This document shows positions 7,413-16,461 of a stretch of DNA of 64,000 nt, piece by piece. How positions within the stretch are numbered: position 1 is the first letter of the stretch; every line of letters starts with the position of its first letter. The notes under the pieces are model-generated. The model saw only the letters and a list, made by a program, of their open reading frames with translations. It ran no database searches and was not told the DNA's origin. Source of the DNA: Streptomyces chattanoogensis (lineage in GTDB: Bacteria > Actinomycetota > Actinomycetes > Streptomycetales > Streptomycetaceae). The stretch lies in assembly GCF_001294335.1 (NCBI RefSeq), contig NZ_LGKG01000196.1:346349-410348 (forward strand), given 5' to 3'. Both the position numbers and the translations under genes were made by a program.

Positions 7413-10400
7413 GTGCGGGTCCGGGGCGTATGGAGCGGCGGAAGTTTCGGCAAGGGCAGCAGGGGCGGCGGCGCGGGCCCCAAGGCGCGCGTGGCGGGAA
7501 CCGCCGCGCTGGCCGCCGCGGTCATCTCCGGGCTGCTCGGCGGCGCGCCCGGCGCCCAGGCGGCGCCCGCGGACCCGTCGGTCGGCACCCCCGACCGGCC
7601 GGACCGCCCGGCGGACGCCGGCACCCCGCCCGCCGTCTGGCCGCGCCCCCAGTCGATGCGGGAGCTCGCCGCCGCCGTTCCGCTCGGCGGCGAGGCGGCG
7701 CTGGTGGCGGCGCCGGACACCGACCCCTACACCCTGGACGTGGTGCGCGGCCTGCTGCGCGACGCCGGTGTACGCAAGGTCCACCAGGTGGCGCCCGGCG
7801 ACCGGCTGCCCCCGGCCGGGCCCGTGATCTACCTCGGCGCACCGGCCGCGGACGCGCTGCGGGCGCTGAAGGCGCCCGGCCGCGGCGATCTGCCCGCCGG
7901 CGGCTACCGCCTCGCCGTCGGCCAGGCCGCCGGCCGCGACACGGTGGCGCTGGACGGCGTCGGCCCGGACGGCCTCTTCCACGCCGCGCAGACGCTGCGG
8001 CAGCTGGTCACCGACGGTCCGGAGGGCCGCCGGCAGCTGGCCTCGGTCGTCGTACGGGACTGGCCGGGCACGGCGGTGCGGGGCACCACCGAGGGATTCT
8101 TCGGACAGCCCTGGAGCCGGGCGCAGCGGCTGGCGCAGCTCGATTTCATGGGCCGTACGAAGCAGAACCGCTACCTCTACGCGCCGGGCGACGACCCCTT
8201 CCGCCAGACACGGTGGCGCGACCCCTATCCGGCGGCGCAGCGCGCCGACTTCCGGGCGCTGGCCGAGCGGGCCCGCGCCAACCACGTCACCCTGGGCTGG
8301 GCGGTCGCACCCGGCCAGGCGATGTGCATGTCGTCGGAGGACGACCTGCGGGCGCTGCGGCGCAAGGTGGACGCGATGTGGGCGCTGGGGGTGCGCTCCT
8401 TCCAGCTGCAGTTCCAGGACGTCAGCTACAGCGAATGGCACTGCGACGCCGACGAGGAGGCCTTCGGCAAGGGGCCGGAGGCGGCCGCCAAGGCGCAGGC
8501 CAGGGTCGCGCGGGCGCTCGCCGGCCATCTCGCCGAGCGGTATCCGGGCTCCGCGCCGCTGTCGGTGATGCCGACCGAGTACTACCAGAACGGCTCCACC
8601 GCCTACCGCGAGGCGCTGGCCGGGGCGCTCGGCGACCGGGTGGAGGTGGCCTGGACCGGCATCGGCGTGGTGCCGCGCACCATCACCGGCGGCGAACTGT
8701 CCACCGCCCGGGAGGCGTTCGGCCACCCCCTCGTCACCATGGACAACTACCCGGTCAACGACTACGCCCAGGACCGGATCTTCCTCGGCCCCTACACCGG
8801 CCGCGAGCCGGCCGTCGCCACCGGCTCCGCCGCGCTGCTCACCAATGCCATGGAGCAGCCGGTGGCCTCCCGTATCCCGCTCTTCACGGCCGCCGACTAC
8901 GCCTGGAACCCGCGCGCCTACCGCCCGGCGGAGTCCTGGGAGGCGGCCATCGACGACCTGGCGGGCGGCGACCGGCGGGCCCGCGCCGCGCTCCGCGCCC
9001 TGGCCGGGAACGACGCCTCCTCCGTCCTCGGGTCCCAGGAGTCGGCGTATCTGCGGCCGCTCATGGACCGTTTCTGGAAGGCCCGGGAGTTTGCCCTGAA
9101 TCATGGCCGGCCGGGCAAGGATGCGTCGTTGGCCGAGGCTGCCGAGGCCCTGCGGAGCGCGTTCCGCACGATGAGCACCGCGCCCGAGGGCCTGAGCGCG
9201 GACCTGGCGGCCGAAGTGCGGCCCTGGGCCGAGCAGTTGGGCCGTTACGGGCGGGCGGGCGAGGCGGCCGTCGACACCCTGATGGCGCAGGCACGGGGCG
9301 ACGGGGATGCCGCCTGGACCGCCCAGCGCACGGTGCAGCGGCTGCGCAAGGAGGCGGAGCGGAGCCCGGCGACGGTCGGCAAGGGGGTGCTCCTGCCGTT
9401 CCTGGAGCGGGCGATGACCGAGGCCGATGCCTGGACCGGGGTACGGGCCGGCGGCCCGAAGCCCACGGAGGGCGCCGATCCCACCTCGCTGACCGTTCCG
9501 TTCGAGCGGGCCCGCCCGCTCACCGCGGTCACCGCGCTCACCGATCCGGGTCCCTCGGCGGGTGCCGTCTCCCTGGAGGCGCATGTCCCGGGCGAGGGCT
9601 GGCGCCGCCTGGGCCGGCTCTCCCCCACCGGCTGGACCGAGTCCCGCACGCCCGGCCTGCGCGCCGACGCCGTACGGCTGTCCTGGCGGGGGGCCGCCGC
9701 CGCGCCCTCCGTCCACGCCGTCACGCCCTGGTTCGGCGACACCCCGGCGGCCGGGCTGGAGCTGGCCCGCAAGGAGTCGGACGCTCAGACCGGCGGCACC
9801 GCGACGGTGGATGCCCTGGTCTTCTCCCGCCGCCCCGCCGATGTCAGCGAGGAGCTCCGGGTCAAGGCGCCCAGGGGCTTCACCGTTCATGCGCCGCACC
9901 GGGTCACCGCCCCGCGCGGCGGCACGGCGACGGTCCGGATCACGGTCGACGTCCCCGAGGACGCGCGCTCAGGCACCTATGAGATCCCCGTCACCTATGC
10001 CGGACAGGAACAGGTCCTGACCGTACGGGCCTACCCGCGCACCGGCGGCCGCGATCTTGCACGCGGCGCCGCGGCCACCTCCTCCGGCGACGAGACCGCC
10101 GACTTCCCCGCCTCGGCGGCCACCGACGGCGACCCCAGGACCCGCTGGTCGTCCCGCCCCGACGACCACGCCTGGCTGCAGTTCCCGCTCCCCCGCCCCA
10201 CCCGCCTGGGCCGGCTCGTCCTGAACTGGCAGGACGCCTACGCCACCCGCTACCGCATCCAGGTCTCCCCCGACGGCCGCACCTGGCGCACCGCGGCCGT
10301 CGTCAACGATGGCAAGGGCGGCCGCGAGTCCGTCCGCATGGACGCCGGGGACACCCGCTATGTCCGTATCCAGGGTGAGAAGCGGGCGACGCGGTTCGGA

Positions 10401-10490
10401 TATTCGCTGTGGTCGGTGGAGGCGTATGCGGTGGCCTCCGGCGAGCCGGACTCAGGCCGCGGGGACGGTCACGATCACGGCCGTCGCTGA
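7413..10490 (+). CDS. Secreted GH84-family beta-N-acetylglucosaminidase/hyaluronidase-like protein
   Basis: A 1025-residue exported multidomain protein. Residues 1-50 are a signal peptide ending GAPGAQA. Residues about 65-190 are a GH20b-like N-terminal domain (LPAGGYRLAV, DGLFHAAQTLRQL). Residues about 195-480 are the GH84 barrel (GTTEGFFGQPWSRAQRL, KQNRYLYAPGDDPF, TWTGIGV-like VAWTGIGVV, MDNYPVNDYAQDR). A NEW3-like beta domain follows near 780-880 and an F5/8-type carbohydrate-binding domain at about 890-1015. GH84 enzymes normally have two adjacent aspartates (FDD); here the site reads LQFQDVS, with Gln335-Asp336, so the substrate-assisting first Asp is lost. It starts at GTG 7413 after GAGGAG. 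It may be a weakened enzyme or a binding protein. Confidence 0.88.
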   Translation: MRVRGVWSGGSFGKGSRGGGAGPKARVAGTAALAAAVISGLLGGAPGAQAAPADPSVGTPDRPDRPADAGTPPAVWPRPQSMRELAAAVPLGGEAALVAAPDTDPYTLDVVRGLLRDAGVRKVHQVAPGDRLPPAGPVIYLGAPAADALRALKAPGRGDLPAGGYRLAVGQAAGRDTVALDGVGPDGLFHAAQTLRQLVTDGPEGRRQLASVVVRDWPGTAVRGTTEGFFGQPWSRAQRLAQLDFMGRTKQNRYLYAPGDDPFRQTRWRDPYPAAQRADFRALAERARANHVTLGWAVAPGQAMCMSSEDDLRALRRKVDAMWALGVRSFQLQFQDVSYSEWHCDADEEAFGKGPEAAAKAQARVARALAGHLAERYPGSAPLSVMPTEYYQNGSTAYREALAGALGDRVEVAWTGIGVVPRTITGGELSTAREAFGHPLVTMDNYPVNDYAQDRIFLGPYTGREPAVATGSAALLTNAMEQPVASRIPLFTAADYAWNPRAYRPAESWEAAIDDLAGGDRRARAALRALAGNDASSVLGSQESAYLRPLMDRFWKAREFALNHGRPGKDASLAEAAEALRSAFRTMSTAPEGLSADLAAEVRPWAEQLGRYGRAGEAAVDTLMAQARGDGDAAWTAQRTVQRLRKEAERSPATVGKGVLLPFLERAMTEADAWTGVRAGGPKPTEGADPTSLTVPFERARPLTAVTALTDPGPSAGAVSLEAHVPGEGWRRLGRLSPTGWTESRTPGLRADAVRLSWRGAAAAPSVHAVTPWFGDTPAAGLELARKESDAQTGGTATVDALVFSRRPADVSEELRVKAPRGFTVHAPHRVTAPRGGTATVRITVDVPEDARSGTYEIPVTYAGQEQVLTVRAYPRTGGRDLARGAAATSSGDETADFPASAATDGDPRTRWSSRPDDHAWLQFPLPRPTRLGRLVLNWQDAYATRYRIQVSPDGRTWRTAAVVNDGKGGRESVRMDAGDTRYVRIQGEKRATRFGYSLWSVEAYAVASGEPDSGRGDGHDHGRR

Positions 10491-10491
10491 T

Positions 10492-10534
10492 ACGGGCCGG
10501 GCCCGGCGGTGGACGACCGCCGGGCCCGGCCCGT
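10492..10534. terminator. Bidirectional terminator between GH84 and HNH genes
   Basis: Perfect 19-bp stem (10492-10510 with 10516-10534) and a 5-base loop GGACG. It sits between two convergent genes, 1 bp after the GH84 stop and 20 bp from the HNH stop. It has no T-run, as is common in Streptomyces. Confidence 0.85.
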
Positions 10535-10554
10535 ACGTACGGAAAGACCCGGAT

Positions 10555-11091
10555 CTACGCCGATACGGCATCGATCCGGGCCAAGGCATCATCCGCGCCG
10601 TACGGCTGCAAGTACGGCAGCCAGCGCGGGTCCCTATGCCCTGTCCCGATGATCCGCCACGCCAGTCCTGACGGCGGGGCGGGCTGATGGCGCAGCCGCC
10701 AGCCGATCTCGGCGACATGGCGATCGGCCTTGACGTGATTGCAGCGGCGGCACGCGGCGACCACGTTCTCCCAGGTGTGCTGGCCTCCCCGGCTGCGCGG
10801 GATGACGTGGTCGACGCTGGTTGCGACGCCACCGCAGTACATACAGCGCCCGCCGTCGCGGGCGAAGAGGGCCCGGCGGGTCAGGGGCACGGGGCCTCGA
10901 AAGGGCACCCGCACAAACCGCTTCAAGCGGACCACACTCGGAGCGGGTATCACGCGGGTTGCGCTGTGCATCAGGGCGCCGGACTCCTCGAGACTCACAG
11001 CCTTCTCATTGAGTACGAGGATGAGCGCGCGGCGGAGCGGTACGACGCCGAGCGGCTCGTACGACGCGTTGAGGACCAGGACATGCGGCAC
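10555..11091 (-). CDS. HNH endonuclease
   Basis: A 178-residue HNH-family nuclease of the type conserved across actinobacteria as a single chromosomal gene. The N-terminal part (VLVLNASYEPLGVVPLRRAL) is typical of this group. The HNH core follows: CMYCGG zinc pair, SVDHVIPRSRGGQHTWENVV with the catalytic His in DHV, then CRRCNHVKADR. It starts at GTG 11091, 6 nt after AAGGAGG. It is not next to a phage, intein or restriction gene, so a housekeeping DNA-repair or processing role is more likely than mobility. The natural substrate is unknown. Confidence 0.93.
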   Translation of the reverse strand: MPHVLVLNASYEPLGVVPLRRALILVLNEKAVSLEESGALMHSATRVIPAPSVVRLKRFVRVPFRGPVPLTRRALFARDGGRCMYCGGVATSVDHVIPRSRGGQHTWENVVAACRRCNHVKADRHVAEIGWRLRHQPAPPSGLAWRIIGTGHRDPRWLPYLQPYGADDALARIDAVSA

Positions 11092-11389
11092 GGGTGCCTC
11101 CTTGTACGCCGGCGGCGCGTGGCTCGCGCCGGGACGATCTCCCCCAGTGTCCCCCGGTGCCTGGTCGGAGCGCCACCATCACCGAGTAACGGGCCGGAGG
11201 TGTTTTCCACCACACCGCCGCACTTCCCGACGGATCCGGCCCTTCCCGGTCGTTCCGGCCGTCTCCGGGACTCTTCTCACTCGAACACGGGGACGGACCG
11301 CACCCGTTGCCCCGTTAGTGTGGTTGGTCTGCCCGGTCGACGACATCCACCGAGGCCCGGGTCAGCTGTCCCACACGGAAGGTTCTGCT

Positions 11390-12481
11390 GTGTACTGGTC
11401 CGCTTCGACGGCCGCTACCGCGCCCCTCGGCGCCGCAACACCCGGCGCACACGCCTCCACCTCGCTCGACGAGGCCACCCAGAAGGCCACCAACGCCGCC
11501 GGCTGGGTGGAGGAGAACTGGGGGACGTGGGTCGAGTCCGGCCTGAAGATCCTGCTGATCATCGTGATCGCGGTGGTGCTTCGGCATGTGATACGGCGCA
11601 CCATCACCAAGCTCATCGAGCGGATGAACCGCACCGCGGCCGCCGCCCAGGGCACCGCGCTGGGCGGCCTGCTCGTCAACGCCGAACGCCGCCGTCAGCG
11701 CTCCGAGGCCATCGGCTCGGTCCTGCGCAGCGTCGCCTCCTTCGTGATCATGGGCACGGCCGCCCTGACGGTGCTCTCCGTCCTCCAGATCAACCTGGCG
11801 CCGCTGCTGGCGAGCGCCGGTGTGGCCGGCGTCGCCATCGGTTTCGGCGCCCGCAACCTCGTCACCGACTTCCTCTCCGGCGTCTTCATGATCCTCGAGG
11901 ACCAGTACGGCGTCGGCGACGAGATCGACGCGGGCGTGGCCACCGGTACGGTCATCGAGGTCGGCCTGCGCGTCACCAAGCTGCGCGGCCCCAACGGCGC
12001 CATCTGGTACATCCGCAACGGCGAGGTGAAGCGGATCGGCAACCTCAGCCAGGGCTGGTCGACGGCCGGTGTGGACGTGATGATCGCCGCCGACCAGGAC
12101 CTGCGGCGGGCCCGGGACATCATCACCGCCGCCGGCGAGGTGATGTCCAAGTCGGAGCCCTGGAACGAGCAGTTGTGGGAGCCGGTGCAGGTCCTGGGCC
12201 TGAGCGAGGTCCACCTCGACACCGTCACCATCAGCGTCTCGGCCAAGACCATGCCCGGCAAGGCCCTCGGCGTCGAACGCGAACTCCGCTGGCGCATCAA
12301 GCACGCCCTGGACGAGGCCGACATCCACCTCGCCCGCCGCCCAGTTCCCGAGGAGGAAACGGAAGAGGCCGCACCGGCCGACCCCACCGCCTCCATGGCG
12401 GCCCCGTCGGCCCTCAACAACCCGCTGTCCCCCCAATCGACGGCCACGGAACCGCTCTCCGGTCCCCCGCTGGGCAAGTAA
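11390..12481 (+). CDS. Small-conductance mechanosensitive channel (MscS family)
   Basis: A 363-residue membrane channel that opens under osmotic stretch. The start is GTG 11390, 7 nt after GGAAGG; longer in-frame forms run through the HNH gene and are not credible. Three helices are visible: LKILLIIVIAVVLRHVI near residue 45, SVASFVIMGTAALTVLSVL near residue 110, and the pore helix LLASAGVAGVAIGFGARNLV near residue 135. The MscS beta domain follows (FMILEDQYGVGDEIDAG, GTVIEVGLRVTKLRGPNG, YIRNGEVKRIGNLSQGW). The last 50 residues are acidic and Pro/Ser-rich. A classical terminator follows. Confidence 0.94.
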   Translation: MYWSASTAATAPLGAATPGAHASTSLDEATQKATNAAGWVEENWGTWVESGLKILLIIVIAVVLRHVIRRTITKLIERMNRTAAAAQGTALGGLLVNAERRRQRSEAIGSVLRSVASFVIMGTAALTVLSVLQINLAPLLASAGVAGVAIGFGARNLVTDFLSGVFMILEDQYGVGDEIDAGVATGTVIEVGLRVTKLRGPNGAIWYIRNGEVKRIGNLSQGWSTAGVDVMIAADQDLRRARDIITAAGEVMSKSEPWNEQLWEPVQVLGLSEVHLDTVTISVSAKTMPGKALGVERELRWRIKHALDEADIHLARRPVPEEETEEAAPADPTASMAAPSALNNPLSPQSTATEPLSGPPLGK

Positions 12482-12515
12482 CGCTCCCCGGGGCCGCTGT
12501 CCCCGCCCCTGCCTC

Positions 12516-12553
12516 ACCGGCCGCGCCGCCATGGCGCGGCCGGTTCCGTTTTT
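12516..12553 (+). terminator. Rho-independent terminator after the MscS gene
   Basis: Perfect 12-bp stem ACCGGCCGCGCC (12516-12527) with 12533-12544, loop GCCAT, then TCCGTTTTTT. It lies 35 bp past the stop. The rest of 12482-12816 holds no gene. Confidence 0.9.
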
Positions 12554-12783
12554 TGCGGTTCAGAGGTTCCGGTCATTTTTCGGCTTCTTCCCGCCGCACC
12601 TGCGGAAGCACGCCGACACCTCGCCGACCCGCCGACGGCATCTGTTTCAGGACTGACAGCATGCGCGGGCACGGCGATCACGTCGGGTCGCCCGCATTGC
12701 CCCCGGCGCACCACCCTCGGCACGTCGGCACGTCGCCCCCATTGACGGCGTCCCGCCCCGCGCCCTACCTTCCTGTCCATCAT

Positions 12784-12800
12784 TTGGAAGGTTTCCTAAC
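12784..12800 (+). promoter_or_regulatory. Probable ROK operator before the repressor gene
   Basis: TTGGAAGGTTTCCTAAC contains the inverted repeat GGAA-GGT-TTCC and lies 17 nt before the ROK gene start. Actinobacterial ROK repressors commonly bind TTAGGAAA/TTTCCTAA-type palindromes, so autoregulation is likely. No equally good copy was found before the binding-protein gene. Confidence 0.5.
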
Positions 12801-12816
12801 AGATGTGGGGGCAGTC

Positions 12817-14010
12817 ATGGCCGGTGTGCAGGGCACGCAAGGGACGCCCGGGACGCCGCGCGTGCTGCGGGCCATGAATGACCGGGCGGCGCTCGATCTG
12901 CTGGTGTCGCAGGGGCCGTTGACCCGTACGCAGATCGGTGAGCTGACCGGGCTGTCGAAGCCGACGGCCTCGCAGCTGCTGGCGCGGCTGGAGGCCGCGG
13001 GGCTGGTGCGCACGACCGGGAATGTGACCGGGCGGCCGGGGCCGAATGCGCAGTTGTACGAGGTCAACCCGGTCGCGGCGCATGTCGCCGCGCTGGCCGT
13101 GGACCAGGAAGGGATCACCGCGGCGGTCGCCGACATCACCGGGCGGGTGCTCGGGGAGGCACGGGTCGGGACGGACGCGGTGGACGAGGAGGCGCCGCAC
13201 CGTACGGCGCGGCTGGTGGCGAAGGCCGTGGACGGGGCGCTGGCCAAGGCCGGGCTGGGGCGCGAGCGGCTGCACGGGGCGGTGATCGGCACGCCCGGCG
13301 CGCTGGACCCGGAGACCGGTGCGCTGCGCTATGCACCGCACCTGCCCGGCTGGCACTCGCGGCGGCTGAAGGAAGAGCTGGCGGAGGTGCTGGGCACACC
13401 GGTCGTCATGGAGAACGATGTGAATCTGGCGGCCGTTGCCGAGCAGCATGACGGGGCCGCGCAGGACTTCGACGACTTCGTGCTGGTGTGGGTCGACGAG
13501 GGCGTCGGCGCCGCGATCGTGCTGGGCGGGCAGCTGTTGCGCGGCGCCACCGGCGGCGCGGGGGAGATCGGGTACATGCCGCTGCCCGACGCCCCGCTGT
13601 CCCGGGGCGGCGACCGCAGCGCCGCGCGCCCGGATGCCGGCGGTGGGTTCCAGCGGCTCGTCGGGTCGCCGAGTGTGGTCGCGCTGGCGCAGGAGTACGG
13701 CGCCCCGGAGGTCCGTACGGTCGCGGAGGCGCTGGAGCGCGACGCGGTGCGGGAGGAGGTGGCCAGGCGACTGGCCACCGGGCTGGCGGCGGTGGTCGCG
13801 GTGGTCGACCCGCGGCTGGTGGTGCTGTCCGGCGAGGTCGCCCAGGCCGGCGGGGAGGAGCTTCGGGTGCTGGTCGAGGAGGAATTCACCGGCCTCGCGC
13901 TGCCGCGGCCGGAACTGCGGATCAGCGATATCGGCGGAAATCCGATTCTTATCGGCGCACTGCGGACGGCACTCGCCGGGGCGCGCGATGCGGTGTTCAC
14001 CACCGCATGA
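12817..14010 (+). CDS. ROK-family transcriptional repressor
   Basis: A 397-residue ROK (repressor, ORF, kinase) protein. Residues about 12-75 are a MarR-like winged helix (LLVSQGPLTRTQIGEL, LSKPTASQLLARLEAAGLV). Residues 90-390 form the actin-like ROK domain (GTPGALDPETGALRYAPHL, VVMENDVNLAAVAEQ, WVDEGVGAAIVLGGQLLRG, GGAGEIGYMPL). The phosphate-binding DxGxT is replaced by DQEGIT and the Cys-rich zinc motif after GEIG is missing, so it should be a sugar-sensing repressor without kinase activity. ATG 12817 is preferred over GTG 12805 because of the nearby GGGGG. It stands directly before an ABC sugar operon that it probably controls. Confidence 0.93.
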   Translation: MAGVQGTQGTPGTPRVLRAMNDRAALDLLVSQGPLTRTQIGELTGLSKPTASQLLARLEAAGLVRTTGNVTGRPGPNAQLYEVNPVAAHVAALAVDQEGITAAVADITGRVLGEARVGTDAVDEEAPHRTARLVAKAVDGALAKAGLGRERLHGAVIGTPGALDPETGALRYAPHLPGWHSRRLKEELAEVLGTPVVMENDVNLAAVAEQHDGAAQDFDDFVLVWVDEGVGAAIVLGGQLLRGATGGAGEIGYMPLPDAPLSRGGDRSAARPDAGGGFQRLVGSPSVVALAQEYGAPEVRTVAEALERDAVREEVARRLATGLAAVVAVVDPRLVVLSGEVAQAGGEELRVLVEEEFTGLALPRPELRISDIGGNPILIGALRTALAGARDAVFTTA

Positions 14011-14101
14011 GAACCCGAACCCGGCCTGCCGCGTAACGCATCACACGACTCGTTCGTCAACTTCCCCTGCCGTGAAGCGCGGGGCGCAAAGGGAGTCTGC
14101 C

Positions 14102-15442
14102 ATGCCGTTTTCCCGTATGCGTATCCCTCTGTCCGTGGCGCTGGCCTGCGCCGGGCTTCTCGTGTCGGCCTGCGCCCGGCCGAGCGTCGGCAGTGACCGG
14201 GACGATCCGACGAAACCGGTGACGCTCAGGTTCTGGCACGGCTGGTCCGCCGCCGGTGAGGTGAAGGCGATCGAGGACAGCGTCGCCCGCTTCGAGAAGC
14301 GGCACCCCCACATCACGGTGAAGGTGACCGGGAACGTCACCGACGAGACGGTGAATCAGGCGCTGCGGGCGGGCGGGGACGAGGCGCCGGATGTGGTGTC
14401 GTCGTTCACCACCAACAACGTGGGGCAGTACTGCTCGTCCGGCATGTGGGCGGATCTCGATCCGTTCATGAAGAAGACCGGAGTGGACAAGGAGAAGGTG
14501 TTCCCGAAGACCTTCCTCGATTACACGAGTTATGCGGGAAAGCAGTGTGCGCTGCCGCTGCTCGCGGATTCCTATGGGCTCTACTACAACAAGGACGCCT
14601 TCCGGGAAGCCGGGATCGCACGGCCGCCGCGGACGATGTCGGAGCTGGAACGGGACGCCGTGCGACTCACCCGGCGTACCGGGGACGGGTCGTACGAGCG
14701 GGTCGGGATCATGCCCAACTTCCGGCTCTACCAGAACAGTCCGGACCGGCTGTTCGCACAGTGGGGGCCGACGTACTTCGACCGACAGGGCAAGGCGCGG
14801 CTGGCCAGGGACCCGCGCACGAAGGAGTTCTTCGCCACCCAGCGCGGGCTGATCCGGGCGCAGGGCGGCTATGCGGCGCTGGAGAGGTTCCGTACGACCT
14901 TCGGCGAGGAGATGTCCTCGCAGAACGCCTTTCTGACACAGAAGGTGGCGATGCACATGGACGGCGAATGGCGTGGGCTGATGCTCAGGGACAAGAAGGC
15001 GCCGTTCCGCTGGGGCACGGCGCCGATGCCGGTGCCGGACGACCGGGCGGAGACATACGGCCGCGGATATCTGACCGGTACGGTCGCGGGCATCGCGCAC
15101 AGCAGCCGGCATCAGAACGCGGCGTGGGAACTGGTGAAATTCCTGACCGTCGACACGGATCAGGTGGTGCGGTTCGCCAATGCCATCCATAACGTGCCGT
15201 CGACGAAGGCGGCGCTGAAGTCCCCGGGCCTGGACGCCGATCCGGCGTTCCGCACCTTCCTGGACATCGCGCGGAATCCGCACAGCACCGCGATTCCGCC
15301 GTCCGTCAACGGCGGCCAGTACATCGTCGCACTGCAGGACTTCGCATACGACGTCGAGGCCGGAAAGGTCCCCGATCTGGACGAGGGGCTGCGGGCGCTC
15401 GACGCGCACATCGACGCCGACACCCTCCAGTCGGAGAACTGA
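14102..15442 (+). CDS. ABC transporter sugar-binding lipoprotein
   Basis: An extracellular solute-binding protein of family 1 with 446 residues. The signal peptide ends in the lipobox LVSAC, making Cys24 the lipidated residue. The mature protein opens VTLRFWHGWSAAGEVKAIED, the usual start of this fold, and carries NAAWELVKFLT near the C-terminus. It starts at ATG 14102 after GGGAG. It is the first gene of a five-gene operon with two permeases, a GH4 glycosidase and a sugar kinase; no ATPase gene is present, so a shared MsiK-type ATPase elsewhere is probably used, as is usual in Streptomyces. The ligand is probably an oligosaccharide; its identity is inferred only from the neighbours. Confidence 0.94.
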   Translation: MPFSRMRIPLSVALACAGLLVSACARPSVGSDRDDPTKPVTLRFWHGWSAAGEVKAIEDSVARFEKRHPHITVKVTGNVTDETVNQALRAGGDEAPDVVSSFTTNNVGQYCSSGMWADLDPFMKKTGVDKEKVFPKTFLDYTSYAGKQCALPLLADSYGLYYNKDAFREAGIARPPRTMSELERDAVRLTRRTGDGSYERVGIMPNFRLYQNSPDRLFAQWGPTYFDRQGKARLARDPRTKEFFATQRGLIRAQGGYAALERFRTTFGEEMSSQNAFLTQKVAMHMDGEWRGLMLRDKKAPFRWGTAPMPVPDDRAETYGRGYLTGTVAGIAHSSRHQNAAWELVKFLTVDTDQVVRFANAIHNVPSTKAALKSPGLDADPAFRTFLDIARNPHSTAIPPSVNGGQYIVALQDFAYDVEAGKVPDLDEGLRALDAHIDADTLQSEN

Positions 15443-15495
15443 CGGAAAAGAGAAGAGAACTCACCGGAACCGACGAGAACGTACGGAGGCCCGCC

Positions 15496-16455
15496 TTGGT
15501 ATCCACCGCCCTCGCGCCACCGCCCGGCCTGCGCCGCAAGCGCAACCGGGAGCGACTGCGCACCCTCGGATTTCTCTCCCCCTGGCTGGCCGGGTTCTGC
15601 GTCTTCTTCGGCTATCCGCTGATCGCCACCGTCTATTTCTCGTTCATGCACTACAACCAGATCCAGGAGCCCGATTTCGTGGGGCTGCGGAACTGGACCT
15701 ATGTCCTGACGCAGATGCCGCTGTTGGGACCCGCGCTGGGGAACACGCTGTGGCTGGTCGTGGTGATGGTCTCGCTGCGGGTCGTCTTCGGGCTGGGCAT
15801 CGGGATGCTCGTCACCAGGATCAGGACGGGCGCCGGATTCTTCCGTACGGCGTTCTATCTCCCGTATCTGGCGCCCCCGGTGGCCGCGACCGTGGCCTTC
15901 GTCTTTCTGCTCAACCCCGGCACGGGACCGGTCGACGAAATCCTCGGCGCCGTCGGGCTCCCGGCCCCCTCCTGGTTCAACGACCCCGGCTGGGCCAAGC
16001 CGTCCCTGGTCCTGCTCTCCCTGTGGGGCATCGGCGACCTGATGGTGATCTTCATGGCGGCGCTGCTGGACGTGCCGAAGGAGCAGTACGAGGCCGCCGA
16101 GCTGGACGGGGCGGGCGCCTGGGGGAAGTTCCGGTACGTCACCTGGCCGTCGATCACCCCGGTCGTGCTGTTCGCGGTGGTCACCGGCGTCGTCCAGACC
16201 ATGCAGTACTACACCCAGGCGCTGGTCGCCGGAAAGCTCGCCTCCGGCGTCTCCGTCGGCCCCGGCACGGTCATCCAGCCCGGCTACCCCGACCACTCCA
16301 CCCTCACCGTCCCCCAGCTCGTCTACTCCCTCGGCTTCCAGAACTTCAACACCGGCGCGGCGTGCGCGCTCTCCCTCGTGCTGTTCGCCCTCGCCATGGC
16401 CGTCACCACCCTGCTGATGCGCAGGCGCGCCGGCCTGCTCCCGGCGGAGGACTGA
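15496..16455 (+). CDS. ABC sugar permease, MalF/UgpA type
   Basis: A 319-residue inner-membrane permease with six predicted helices, the first at GFLSPWLAGFCVFFGYPLI. The EAA loop that docks the ATPase reads YEAAELDGAGAWGKFRYVTW near residue 200. It starts at TTG 15496, 6 nt after a clear GGAGG; no ATG or GTG gives as good a site. It is the second gene of the sugar operon, 53 bp behind the binding-protein gene and 6 bp before the partner permease. Confidence 0.95.
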   Translation: MVSTALAPPPGLRRKRNRERLRTLGFLSPWLAGFCVFFGYPLIATVYFSFMHYNQIQEPDFVGLRNWTYVLTQMPLLGPALGNTLWLVVVMVSLRVVFGLGIGMLVTRIRTGAGFFRTAFYLPYLAPPVAATVAFVFLLNPGTGPVDEILGAVGLPAPSWFNDPGWAKPSLVLLSLWGIGDLMVIFMAALLDVPKEQYEAAELDGAGAWGKFRYVTWPSITPVVLFAVVTGVVQTMQYYTQALVAGKLASGVSVGPGTVIQPGYPDHSTLTVPQLVYSLGFQNFNTGAACALSLVLFALAMAVTTLLMRRRAGLLPAED

Positions 16456-16461
16456 TCCGGT

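Noticed and set aside
10739..11389. Upstream extension of the MscS gene to a 580-residue protein
   Set aside because: The extension would run antisense through the HNH gene. GTG 11390 has a good GGAAGG site and gives normal family length.
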